DNA of 64,000 nt. Origin: Geojedonia litorea (GTDB lineage: Bacteria; Bacteroidota; Bacteroidia; Flavobacteriales; Flavobacteriaceae). Location of the stretch: positions 1-64,000 of the forward strand of contig NZ_JBHSGP010000013.1 of assembly GCF_042654525.1 (NCBI RefSeq), read 5' to 3'. Under the pieces are notes generated by a model. That model saw nothing but the letters and a program-made list of their open reading frames with translations, was not told the origin of the DNA and searched no databases. The position numbers and the translations under genes were made by a program. This document shows, one piece after another, positions 24,489 through 33,366 of this stretch (within the stretch, counting starts at the first letter, position 1; each line of letters starts with the position of its first letter).

Positions 24489-27400
24489 TTAATTTTTAGT
24501 CTTTATTAAACCTTTTGCGGTACGGTCTTCCATGGCAGGTGGTGGCGTAACTCTGTTGGTATTACTATTAACATCCTTTAAGACTTCAGTCACTATACGC
24601 TCAAGTTGTGGATCGCGGCCCGCCATAAGAAGGTTGGGATCGTCCCAAACATAAATATCGGGTCGTACGCCTACGCCTTCATCAAACCACGTTCCATTGT
24701 TCAAATATAGGCGCGCACCTGGTACTGTAATACCACCACCGTCAATGAGGTTATGTCCTGTAGCAGGACCTACTAAAATACCTAACGTGCGTTCTCCAAC
24801 AATAGGTCCGGCATTTAATTCTCTAAATGCCCAAGGTAGCGCATCACCACCAGAACCAGCCCAGCCATTAATTAGCATACCCATTGGTCCTGTATTTGTT
24901 TTAGATGGTGCCCTCATGGCTTCACCATGACGCCAATAGAGATTATAGATAGAAGGTCTTGTCATGAGCTCCATAAAACGGTCTGCTAATTGCCCACCAC
25001 CATTGAAGCGCTCGTCAATAACAAACCCTTTTTTATCTAGTTGACCATAGAACATCTTAACTAGCTCTAACTGGCCTTGTCCACCAGTATTACTCATATA
25101 AATATAACCCAAAGCACCACCAGAAAGCTCATCTACTTTTTTACGGTTAGATTCAATCCAAGCCAGATATCTTAATTGCTGTTCATCACCTTGATGGAGT
25201 AATTCAACAATATGGTTTTTAGCATCAGATATATTGCCTGTTGAGCTAATTTGTAAGGCGACTGTTTGTCCTGCCAGACCATCAAATGCCGCATAGGGAT
25301 CTTGATTTAGCCGCAATGGAATACCATTAACGCTATGAATGTAATTGCCTTTGTTAACGCTACTACCTGGACGGTCAAATGGCGATCTGATTTCGGTATC
25401 CCAAACTGCGGGAGTAATGATATCTGCAATAAAATAGCCTTTAGTATCTTTAGCCCAGTCAATGCCCAGAAAACCCGTTTCTATACGCTCTACTCGTTCA
25501 GTATCTCCGCCTCCTGTATAGGTATGACCGGCGCTTAATTCAGCCTGCATTTCAGATTGTATGGTGCTTACATCCCAGCGTGTGCGGGCATCTGTTATTA
25601 ATGCTCCGTAACGTTTTCTCAAATCATTCCAATCAACCTTCTGCATGTCTTTATCATAAAAGAAATCGCGATAACGACGCCAGGTGTCGTCAAATATTTG
25701 TTGCCATTCTTCTTTGGCTACATACTGCATTTGAAGATGAGAGGTTGGAATAGGTTCCTCTAATTTTTGTTTTTCATTAGGTGATATAATGCCCCATTTA
25801 CCTCTTGACCCTATTAATAAGGATTTGCCATCTCCTGTTTTTTCAACGGCGAACACACCTTCTATAATGGATTTGACTTCTCGTTTATCAAAGTCGTAAT
25901 AGTTAAGACTTGGCACTCCATCCTGGTCTCCTGTAATAGGATATTGATGCATCACTAATTTATCTGATAGACTAATTAATTGTCTGTAGTTGCCTGCAGG
26001 TACGGGAAGAATGCTAATACGACTTTCAGTGTTTAGCAGATCTATAACTGTATGGGCTACGTCGCCTTCATCTAGTTTTTCTTTGTCTTTAGTAGCACTA
26101 TTAGTTTTTGAGTTTTTTTTCGCTGTTGTAGTTAAAGTATCATTTTTTGGGAATAAGGGATAGGTTACGTTTTTGGTCAGTGCCATTGCAGCAATTTGAG
26201 TGTTATTAGGATAAATCCAAGTCCCATCACCTAATCCACTATAAGCAGGATTGAAAGCCCTATCAGTTAAATAATAGATAAACTTATCATTAACATCAAA
26301 TATCGGGTTGTAATCACCGTAATACCCGCTTGTGATTTGACTTACTTGTTTTGTGTCCACATTGTATACAAAAATGGCTGGATTCATGGTGTCTATCAAT
26401 TTATGATAAGTAATCCATTTTGAATCTGGTGACCAATTAATACTGTAATTATAGCGTCCAGGATGTCCCATATGGTATTTGCTGTTATCTGCTTTTGAGA
26501 TTTTACCCGTTGCGACTTCTATCAAATTGATATCATTCTTTTCATTAATATACGCCAAGAATTTACTGTCTGGTGACCAATAGAGTTGGTATCCAAACCC
26601 AGATTTAAAATTAGTAAGTTGTTTTGCTTTTGCCTGGGTTTTGGAAGGTTGCAAATAGATTTGGTTTTCCCCGTCTTTATCACTCCAATAGGCGATAGTA
26701 GTACCATCGGGCGACCAGGAAGGTTCACGATCGTATGCACCACTTGAATGGGTTAAATTTAAGGTTACCCCTTCTTTAACCGGAGCATCAAAGAGCTCGC
26801 CTCTAGCTTCAATAACTACACGTTTCCCATCTGGTGAAGCCGAAACTGATCTCAATTGAGCTGAAACATTTTTAAGCATAGGGATCTCCAAGGATAAATC
26901 ACTTGTGACTAGCACATTAACCTTTTGTGGATTCTCCTGCCCTCTATTTAAAAGATATAAGTTGCCACCAGATTCAAACACCAAATCACCATTATGAGCA
27001 GCGAAATAGGTGATATCGAAGTCAACAATTTTAGTCAGAGCTTTTGAAACTTTAGTCTCTGTATTATAAGACCAAATATTTCGTCTTAAATTAATATCAT
27101 TATCAGAAAGGTAATAAATGGTGTTTCCAGACCAAGTAGGTTTACCATCATTTGCCTCATCAGTAGTAATTCGCTCTACTTTTTTCAGTTGCATATCATA
27201 AATGAGAATATCCGATGTTAATCCACCTCGATAGCGTTTAAACGGATAATTTTCGGTAATCTTGGTAATATAAACCAGTTTCTTGCCATCAGGATTAAAT
27301 TTAGCTAGTTCGCCATAGGGAAGGTCCAATTTTTCGGGAAGTCCTCCTTCAGCATTTATTAAAAACAACTCATTAACTCGGGGTGTATGTGCCTCTCGTC

Positions 27401-27776
27401 GCGAGGCAATTAATAATTTTTTACCATCGGGGGTCCAATCTAACATGCGATCATAGAATGAGGCGTAAGTAACACGGTGCGGAACTCCGCCCTTAATTGG
27501 CATCGTGTAGACATCAACATTGCCATTATAACTTGCTGAAAATGCAATTTTAGTACCGTCAGGTGAAAATCGAGGAAATGACTCCTCTCCAGGAGAATGC
27601 GTTAGTTGTATCGCTTGACCTCCACTTCGTGCTAAAATCCAGATATCCCCACCATACACAAAAGCAATATGCTCTTTGGACATATCGATGTGGGTCATTA
27701 ATCTGGCATCAATTTGGCTTTCGACGTTGAAAATAAAACAAATAGATAGGATGCAATAAAGAATACTTGTTCTCAT
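24489..27776 (-). CDS. Tricorn-like protease (S41 family) with N-terminal beta-propeller
   Basis: The 1095-residue exported protein has a signal peptide of about 20 residues, a series of PD40/TolB-like repeats (for example SFPRFSPDGTKIAFSASYNG) making one or two propellers to about residue 520, a linker, then a PDZ-like module and a C-terminal S41 peptidase. The nucleophile is Ser975 in GWAGSGGD; a His in SAGHTYTGGGD and a Glu in WFDEGVGVRPD complete the tricorn-type tetrad. It probably degrades oligopeptides in the periplasm. The PLP enzyme follows 27 bases downstream. Confidence 0.88.
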   Translation of the reverse strand: MRTSILYCILSICFIFNVESQIDARLMTHIDMSKEHIAFVYGGDIWILARSGGQAIQLTHSPGEESFPRFSPDGTKIAFSASYNGNVDVYTMPIKGGVPHRVTYASFYDRMLDWTPDGKKLLIASRREAHTPRVNELFLINAEGGLPEKLDLPYGELAKFNPDGKKLVYITKITENYPFKRYRGGLTSDILIYDMQLKKVERITTDEANDGKPTWSGNTIYYLSDNDINLRRNIWSYNTETKVSKALTKIVDFDITYFAAHNGDLVFESGGNLYLLNRGQENPQKVNVLVTSDLSLEIPMLKNVSAQLRSVSASPDGKRVVIEARGELFDAPVKEGVTLNLTHSSGAYDREPSWSPDGTTIAYWSDKDGENQIYLQPSKTQAKAKQLTNFKSGFGYQLYWSPDSKFLAYINEKNDINLIEVATGKISKADNSKYHMGHPGRYNYSINWSPDSKWITYHKLIDTMNPAIFVYNVDTKQVSQITSGYYGDYNPIFDVNDKFIYYLTDRAFNPAYSGLGDGTWIYPNNTQIAAMALTKNVTYPLFPKNDTLTTTAKKNSKTNSATKDKEKLDEGDVAHTVIDLLNTESRISILPVPAGNYRQLISLSDKLVMHQYPITGDQDGVPSLNYYDFDKREVKSIIEGVFAVEKTGDGKSLLIGSRGKWGIISPNEKQKLEEPIPTSHLQMQYVAKEEWQQIFDDTWRRYRDFFYDKDMQKVDWNDLRKRYGALITDARTRWDVSTIQSEMQAELSAGHTYTGGGDTERVERIETGFLGIDWAKDTKGYFIADIITPAVWDTEIRSPFDRPGSSVNKGNYIHSVNGIPLRLNQDPYAAFDGLAGQTVALQISSTGNISDAKNHIVELLHQGDEQQLRYLAWIESNRKKVDELSGGALGYIYMSNTGGQGQLELVKMFYGQLDKKGFVIDERFNGGGQLADRFMELMTRPSIYNLYWRHGEAMRAPSKTNTGPMGMLINGWAGSGGDALPWAFRELNAGPIVGERTLGILVGPATGHNLIDGGGITVPGARLYLNNGTWFDEGVGVRPDIYVWDDPNLLMAGRDPQLERIVTEVLKDVNSNTNRVTPPPAMEDRTAKGLIKTKN

Positions 27777-27986
27777 TATTGAAATTGGTTTAAGAAAGTG
27801 GTTAGTTGATTGTGTAGAATGGACTTAAATATACAAAATTTAAAATGGCATTTTTGCATGTTAATTACTATTTAATCTCTAATCTGAATGCACGTAAATA
27901 ATTAGGCTAGAATCCGGCTGCTTTAGACATAGAGATTTAAAGCTGTGCATAATAAATGGCATGTAATACCTTGTTTATTATATAAA

Positions 27987-28022
27987 AAAAAGGGTAAACT
28001 AAATTTCTAGTCTACCCTTTTT
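27987..28022 (-). terminator. Hairpin terminator after the PepSY-like gene
   Basis: The stem AAAGGGTA(A)ACT / AGT(C)TACCCTTT, with one mismatch and a ten-base loop, followed leftward by a T-run. It starts about 24 bases after the stop codon at 28046. Confidence 0.75.
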
Positions 28023-28045
28023 AAAGCGAACTTTAATTTGATTGG

Positions 28046-28558
28046 TTAAGCTTTAAAATGAACTGTCTTTGATTTTTTACCTTTTTTAAGTACCACTTGA
28101 TAGTCAATTTTAGAATTGGTGTTTTGTTGATAAGATATGCTACACTGTACATTATTAAATTCCCATCCTGGATATGTTTTGGCGAGATCTATACTCAAAT
28201 TTACAGGTAATCGAATATCGTTATACTTTTCTAAACAACTAATAAGTTGTCCATCCCTGTTATAGATTGCCTTAATATAATTAGCGCCTTCTTTAAATTC
28301 AACAGTATAAGTAGTTTGTAATTCGGCATTATACACTTGTTCATTTTTAATATCATAGCTAGCGACCACGTTTTGAAGTTTTTGAACTTTTATAGCATGA
28401 TTGTTTGTATGAATTGCGTTTAAATACGCTGTGTTTTTAAACAATTTAGTTTTGGTTGTAAGCTTGTGACTTGGTGTAGACAAAGCGGCAATGTCGTTTT
28501 GAGAATACAAGAGGCTAGAAACCCCTAATAAAATGATACCTAGAATACGAGTTTTCAT
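28046..28558 (-). CDS. Small exported PepSY-like (BLIP-fold) protein
   Basis: The 170-residue precursor has a signal peptide ending Leu-Tyr-Ser-Gln (residues 1-20). The mature part ends in a strand-helix-strand unit (IKAIYNRDGQLISC ... YPGWEFNNVQCSISY ... DYQVVLKKGKKSK) that resembles the PepSY/beta-lactamase-inhibitor-like repeats common in Bacteroidota. Function unknown; such domains are thought to inhibit proteases or bind peptides. It is a single leftward gene with its own terminator. Confidence 0.65.
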   Translation of the reverse strand: MKTRILGIILLGVSSLLYSQNDIAALSTPSHKLTTKTKLFKNTAYLNAIHTNNHAIKVQKLQNVVASYDIKNEQVYNAELQTTYTVEFKEGANYIKAIYNRDGQLISCLEKYNDIRLPVNLSIDLAKTYPGWEFNNVQCSISYQQNTNSKIDYQVVLKKGKKSKTVHFKA

Positions 28559-28691
28559 GATTTTGATTTTTTTGGTTGTTGATCTAATATAGTGGCATTG
28601 CGCTAAATATCAGAATATTAGCAATAGACAAATAATGAACAAAAACTGTGATATTAGCTTAAATAGCTATGAAATCAAGAAATGGAGTAGT

Positions 28692-30383
28692 TTATAAATT
28701 TTGAATAAAGTCATCAAGATCAACATCTTTTGAAAGCTTGAGTTTCTTTCTTAATCGATATCTGCTCGTATTTAAAGATGACAAAGTGATGTTTTGAAGT
28801 GTGGCAATTTCATGACTATCAATTTTCAATCGAATTAAAGAACATAATCGTTTTTCAGTTTTACTAAGGTTTGGGTATTTAGCATGTAATACGCTATAAA
28901 ACGCGTCACTTAACTTATCGAGTTTTTGATAAAAGGCTTTGGTATCTACATCGAAAGTGATTTTATTTTGTACGTCTTTCTCAAAGGCCTCAAACAGCTT
29001 TTTACGTTCTCTGCCTTTTGTTGTTTTTAATTGTGATAACTTCTCGGCTAGTTCTCTAGCCCATTCCTGATTTTGCGTGAGGTTTATTGCGAAATCGGAT
29101 AAATCACGTTGTTTAGATTCAATCTCTGAATTGAGTTTTTCGTTTTGCAGTACAGCAATTTGTTGTTGGTTTCGTGCAATAATTAGTTGCTGCTTTCTAC
29201 GAACAAAAAGGGATAAAATAAACCCTAATATTGAAATGGATGAAATTGTTATAATCCATAGTTTCAGTCGTTGGTTTTTTATTTGGTTTTCTTTTTGTTG
29301 TTTTTCAATGAGGTGTTTTGATTTTAACCGTTGAAAAGTGATTTCGCTAATAGAGTTCTTAATTGCATTTTTATTCGCATTATCAATTTGAGTGAGACTA
29401 TCTGAAAGTTGTTTTACCTTTTTCGATATTTCATAAGCCTTTTGGGGTTCATTTTGAGCCATTAGTACGCGCTCCTTTATTTGTAAATAATGCAATCTAG
29501 AAATAGGATAATGTCGTTTTGTAAGGGTTGTATCCTTGAGTATCTTTTGCATCTGATTAAGTATAGATTCGATATTATCGAGTTGACCAAGATCAATGGA
29601 GGTTCTAATAAATTGCACTCCTGCACTGATTAAACGTCGCGAATCAATTCCTTCATATACATCGGTTTTTGAGTTCTTGTAGAATTCAAAATTAAGTTGA
29701 TAAAGTGAATTAGCTGATTCTAATTTACCTAACTCTACATGAACATCAGCAATATTATCTCGTATGCTGCCCACTAAATGGTCATCAGGAAAGGCGCCAT
29801 TAGCCACATCATATGCTTTTGTAAAATAGATTAAAGCCGAATCTAGTTCTTTCTTAGTCCAATAAAAAAATAAACCATAATTATTAAGCGCAGAGGCATA
29901 ACGAATATCCTGATGATGCTCTGTAAGTTTTATATTCTTTTTATGGGTAATGCTTGCACTATCCAAATACAAGGCTTTTGCATAAACATCTGCCAAATAC
30001 CCATAAGCACCTGATCTATAGTATAAAAAATCTGACTTTTGAGAATCGGTTAAAAATTGTTCATTGTTTTTATAAAACTTGAAAAAGCGATTATATTCAT
30101 TAATAGATTCCTTTAATAGACCTAAATGTCTAAAATTAAAACCCATATTTCTGTAAAATTCTAATACTAATACAGGGTCGTCAGTAACTTTTTGAATTAA
30201 ATCTGTAAGTTGAAAGTAATACTGCCAATAATCTTCATCAGAAAATGTTAAGTTTTTAGATTTAATGACTTGTTTGAGTTCATTATATTTTACTTTAGCT
30301 TCTTTACTCGAGAGTTTTTGTTGAGCATGCATAATGAATGCAGAACATAGAATACATATAATGAAAATTTTGAATCTTTTCAA
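28692..30383 (-). CDS. TPR membrane protein with C-terminal HTH (LuxR-like) regulator domain
   Basis: No ATG gives a sensible N-terminus. A TTG at 30383 opens a signal peptide (KRFKIFIICILCSAFIMHAQ), so I place the start there (563 residues). The alternative open frame reaches 30452, also on TTG. Tetratricopeptide-like helices fill residues about 25-330, a transmembrane helix lies near 370 (LWIITISSISILGFILSLFV), a coiled coil follows, and the last 65 residues form a helix-turn-helix (LSKTEKRLCSLIRL ... SSLNTSRYRLRKKL). The topology suggests a periplasmic TPR sensor passing a signal to a membrane-tethered DNA-binding domain. It lies 106 bases downstream of the cyclase/effector operon. Confidence 0.75.
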   Translation of the reverse strand: MKRFKIFIICILCSAFIMHAQQKLSSKEAKVKYNELKQVIKSKNLTFSDEDYWQYYFQLTDLIQKVTDDPVLVLEFYRNMGFNFRHLGLLKESINEYNRFFKFYKNNEQFLTDSQKSDFLYYRSGAYGYLADVYAKALYLDSASITHKKNIKLTEHHQDIRYASALNNYGLFFYWTKKELDSALIYFTKAYDVANGAFPDDHLVGSIRDNIADVHVELGKLESANSLYQLNFEFYKNSKTDVYEGIDSRRLISAGVQFIRTSIDLGQLDNIESILNQMQKILKDTTLTKRHYPISRLHYLQIKERVLMAQNEPQKAYEISKKVKQLSDSLTQIDNANKNAIKNSISEITFQRLKSKHLIEKQQKENQIKNQRLKLWIITISSISILGFILSLFVRRKQQLIIARNQQQIAVLQNEKLNSEIESKQRDLSDFAINLTQNQEWARELAEKLSQLKTTKGRERKKLFEAFEKDVQNKITFDVDTKAFYQKLDKLSDAFYSVLHAKYPNLSKTEKRLCSLIRLKIDSHEIATLQNITLSSLNTSRYRLRKKLKLSKDVDLDDFIQNL

Positions 30384-30489
30384 TGAGATTAGCGCTAGAA
30401 TTTCAAATATACAAGAATTAAATGGTTTGGGGAGGTTGAGTGACTTATGCAAAACAGTTACAAAACATGTCTAACATTGCATTGTTTAC

Positions 30490-30999
30490 TTACACTTTTG
30501 CTAGTATGATAAAAAGCATTATGATAAGCATTAAAAAACTTAATCCAAAAAATTTTATGGAATTATGGACACTTTGAAACTTACCCGTGATAATTTTGCT
30601 TTCTGCATGAATTTGTTCACTCAATTGTTGAAATAATTCATCCTTATTGCCGCAAACTTTCATTAATTGCTTGGTATAGTCTTCTGTGTTCCCAAATTTT
30701 GATACGGCGTCACCAAAGAAGAAAACATTTTTATTATACTTAAATTCCATCTGTGGTCTAAAGCATTTAAAACAATAAAATATTGAAGTCAAGACTAAAA
30801 CCAGCCAAATCCCAGCTAAAATCATTAAAAGTTGACTGTCCACAAAATAAGATTTAAAGTTTTGTATTCTATCGGCTAATAGACCTAAAATTAAACTATG
30901 AAAGGAGAATAAAACCCCAGCTTTTAGTTCAGATGCCCGTATTAATTTTTCCAAGCGCTCTAACTGTTCCCAATAGTTATTTGGATCTTGATTGTGCAT
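30490..30999 (-). CDS. Small membrane protein resembling Pycsar effector (DUF5706/PycTM type)
   Basis: The 169-residue protein has an amphipathic N-terminal helix (LERLEKLIRASELKAGVL), hydrophobic helices near 26-44, 57-78 and 148-168, and a soluble central part (FFGDAVSKFGNTEDYTKQL; ELFQQLSEQIHAESKIITGK). The RASELKAG start, the FFG motif after helix 2, and a Gln/Ile-rich helix leading to the last transmembrane segment match my memory of the DUF5706 family annotated as Pycsar effectors, which in known systems disrupt the membrane when a cyclic nucleotide is made. It begins 12 bases after a class III cyclase gene. The assignment is pattern-based and has not been checked by search. Confidence 0.72.
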   Translation of the reverse strand: MHNQDPNNYWEQLERLEKLIRASELKAGVLFSFHSLILGLLADRIQNFKSYFVDSQLLMILAGIWLVLVLTSIFYCFKCFRPQMEFKYNKNVFFFGDAVSKFGNTEDYTKQLMKVCGNKDELFQQLSEQIHAESKIITGKFQSVHNSIKFFGLSFLMLIIMLFIILAKV

Positions 31000-31011
31000 A
31001 TGGTTGAATGT

Positions 31012-32835
31012 TTAGGTGGTTGTAATATGGTTATTCACAAAGTACATTTTTAATTGTCCTCTATTTTTAACCTCAATGTTTCCCCTAAAGTTACAATTAA
31101 ATTTGTCTTTTACCAGTAAATAGGTATGCTCCGATATATTTATTTTTCCAGGTTCGGAACAGGATTCCATACGAGAAGCGATATTTACAGTATCTCCCCA
31201 AATATCATATGCAAATTTCTTACTACCTACCACACCTGCAACCACAGGTCCTGTATTGATCCCCACCCGAATATCAAATCGGGTTTCGGAATCTTTGGTA
31301 TTGTTTTTTTCAATATGGACAAAATCTATAATCTCTTGGGCGGCCATGACCATTTTAACAGCATGATCTTTGGTTGGGAATGGTAAACCACCGGCACACA
31401 TATAAGCGTCGCCAACAGTCTTTATTTTTTCAAGTCCATACTTTTCAATAATGGCGTCAAATTTTGAAAAATAAAAATCTACGGTAGCTACCAATTTTTC
31501 TGGAGAAAGATGCTCTGCATAGTGTGTAAACCCCTTAAAATCTGTAAATAGTACGGTAACCGACTCAAAACGTTTGGCCTCTACGCGACCATTATCCTTA
31601 AGTTCTTGGGCCGTTTCTTCAGGTAAAATATTTAGTAAGAGCTTATCCGAACGTTGCTTTTCGGCCGCAATAATTTTATTGGTAGCTCTAACAAATCTAT
31701 TGCGTTTGAAAAGTCCTAAAGCCAACAAACCAATTAAAAATAAAGCTAATAATGTTGCATATACTATGATGCGTTGGGTTTTTCGTTTTTGAGTAAGTAA
31801 ATCTACTTCAGCTTGTTTTTGAGAGACCTCACTATCTGTGCGTAAATCGGCGATTTTTTGGACTGTTTCTAGATTCTTTACACTATCTCGATAAACTATA
31901 TACGCTTTATAATAGTCTAAAGCGGCAGCTTTGTTCTTTGCCAAGTCGTAAAGTTCTGAAAGTTTTAGATTGGCCTCACTAATTTGTTGTTTTAGCTTAT
32001 ATTTTTCAGCTAATTCCAGACTTTGGTGCGCATATTCGAATGCTTTGGGTAAATTTCCCTTGCTGACATAGATATCGGCTATGTAGGTAAGATATACAGA
32101 TATAGGATAATAGTCTTTTTGTGATTCTAAAATGTCTATTGCTTCATTAATATTCGCTTCAGCAACATCATCAATTCCTTTTACTGCATAGACCATCCCT
32201 GCATTACCTAAATTATAGGCAATTCCTGGTAAATAATTAATTTTTTTGAATATGAGTTCAGATTCGGTGAAATAGTCTAAAGCTTGGTCATACTTTTTAT
32301 TATTAAAATGTGCATCTCCTGCGTTTAAAAGAGCACTTGCTAATGCAATTGAATCTTGGGTTTCCCTTAATAGTTTTATGGCTCTGTCATAATAAATCTC
32401 TGCATTATTAAAGGTGTACAATGCGGCGTAAGCATCGGCCACAGCCATATTCGCAGTTCCAAGATCTGGAACATCTTTAGAAACTGTTGCTATTTCGATA
32501 CACTTGAAATAATTTTCAAGTGCATTTTCAATATTGCCTAAACTCAAGTACTTACTTCCCCTTTGTAAATACCCACTGTACAAATAAGCGAGATTATTTT
32601 CTGAAGTTGCAAGTTGAATTAATTCATCGGCATATTTTAGAGATAATTGTTGATCCTTTAACTCATTAAACGCTAAATTTTTTAATAACTCCATTTTTGC
32701 CTGACCTTGGAGGTCATTTTCTTGATAAGTTTTTGCCAATGAATCAGCTATGCGCTGATCCTGACCAAGGCAATAAAAGAAACTAAAATAAAAGAAGCCT
32801 ATTAAGAAATAATAGGCTTTTCTCTTTAACGACAT
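31012..32835 (-). CDS. TPR-containing membrane class III nucleotide cyclase
   Basis: The 607-residue protein has a signal peptide (residues 1-24), about six tetratricopeptide repeats (45-320) probably in the periplasm, a transmembrane helix (354-376), a short coiled linker and a cytoplasmic class III cyclase domain (422-600). Active-site residues are intact: metal-binding Asp432 (FTDFKGF) and Asp476 (TVGDAY), purine-selecting Lys472 and Asp544 (YDIWG), and transition-state Asn551 and Arg555 (NIASRM). Lys plus Asp is the pattern of adenylate cyclases in this family. It is the middle gene of a tight three-gene operon. Inference: an envelope-sensing cyclase that signals to the adjacent membrane effector. 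Confidence 0.9.
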   Translation of the reverse strand: MSLKRKAYYFLIGFFYFSFFYCLGQDQRIADSLAKTYQENDLQGQAKMELLKNLAFNELKDQQLSLKYADELIQLATSENNLAYLYSGYLQRGSKYLSLGNIENALENYFKCIEIATVSKDVPDLGTANMAVADAYAALYTFNNAEIYYDRAIKLLRETQDSIALASALLNAGDAHFNNKKYDQALDYFTESELIFKKINYLPGIAYNLGNAGMVYAVKGIDDVAEANINEAIDILESQKDYYPISVYLTYIADIYVSKGNLPKAFEYAHQSLELAEKYKLKQQISEANLKLSELYDLAKNKAAALDYYKAYIVYRDSVKNLETVQKIADLRTDSEVSQKQAEVDLLTQKRKTQRIIVYATLLALFLIGLLALGLFKRNRFVRATNKIIAAEKQRSDKLLLNILPEETAQELKDNGRVEAKRFESVTVLFTDFKGFTHYAEHLSPEKLVATVDFYFSKFDAIIEKYGLEKIKTVGDAYMCAGGLPFPTKDHAVKMVMAAQEIIDFVHIEKNNTKDSETRFDIRVGINTGPVVAGVVGSKKFAYDIWGDTVNIASRMESCSEPGKINISEHTYLLVKDKFNCNFRGNIEVKNRGQLKMYFVNNHITTT

Positions 32836-32844
32836 AGTTTTAAA

Positions 32845-33177
32845 TCATTGATTAACACTAATTCGAGGGTCATATGTATGACTGTTCCCTGATGAATCTG
32901 TCCACTGAATATAATAATCTTCAAATGCAGGCACGGCCAGGTTTGGATTAATTGTTCCTTGCCAATTCCTAGAATTACCTCCTACAGGAGCAGGATCTGG
33001 GTCGAATACATCGCTAGAGTTCGTATCATGATTAATTGCAGTAATACTGCTTACTCCAGAGTTTGGACCAATAATCCAAGTAACAATTTGACCTCGATTT
33101 GCGACCGTTGACCCGTTGTCTGACAATGTTAAAGTCCCTGTGGACGAATTACTTGCTGTGATTGTGATAGCTGGCAT
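32845..33177 (-). CDS. Small beta-rich protein, first gene of the cyclase operon
   Basis: A 110-residue protein without signal peptide, cysteine or membrane helix. It is made of short beta strands with many Ser, Thr, Asn and Gly (ITITASNSSTGTLTLSDNG), a central TWIIGPNSGV strand, an acidic Pro-rich loop (FDPDPAPVGG), a Trp-containing strand and the ending TYDPRISVNQ. I do not recognise a named family. It looks like a compact immunoglobulin-like beta-sandwich. It ends nine bases before the cyclase start, so the genes are surely co-transcribed and the protein may be a ligand, trigger or regulator of the cyclase (inference). Confidence 0.7.
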   Translation of the reverse strand: MPAITITASNSSTGTLTLSDNGSTVANRGQIVTWIIGPNSGVSSITAINHDTNSSDVFDPDPAPVGGNSRNWQGTINPNLAVPAFEDYYIQWTDSSGNSHTYDPRISVNQ

Positions 33178-33235
33178 AATTTAAACTTTTTGTTGGTTAA
33201 TAAATAAACGATATGCATATAATTATTAATGCCGT

Positions 33236-33248
33236 GTTATGCCATAAC
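33236..33248. promoter_or_regulatory. Dyad-symmetric site upstream of the cyclase operon
   Basis: GTTATG-C-CATAAC is a perfect 6+1+6 palindrome, 59-71 bases before the first start codon. Its size suits a dimeric regulator, for instance of the CRP/FNR type, but no exact -7 box was found close by to fix its role. Confidence 0.35.
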
Positions 33249-33366
33249 AAAAAGTGCGATAAAAGGTAAATTCTGGGTAATCTTGCTATTAATCTACGCT
33301 TTTAAAAAGTGAATATTTAAATATAATGATTTTTAATGAGTTACACCAATTTATTTGTTGCAGGCA

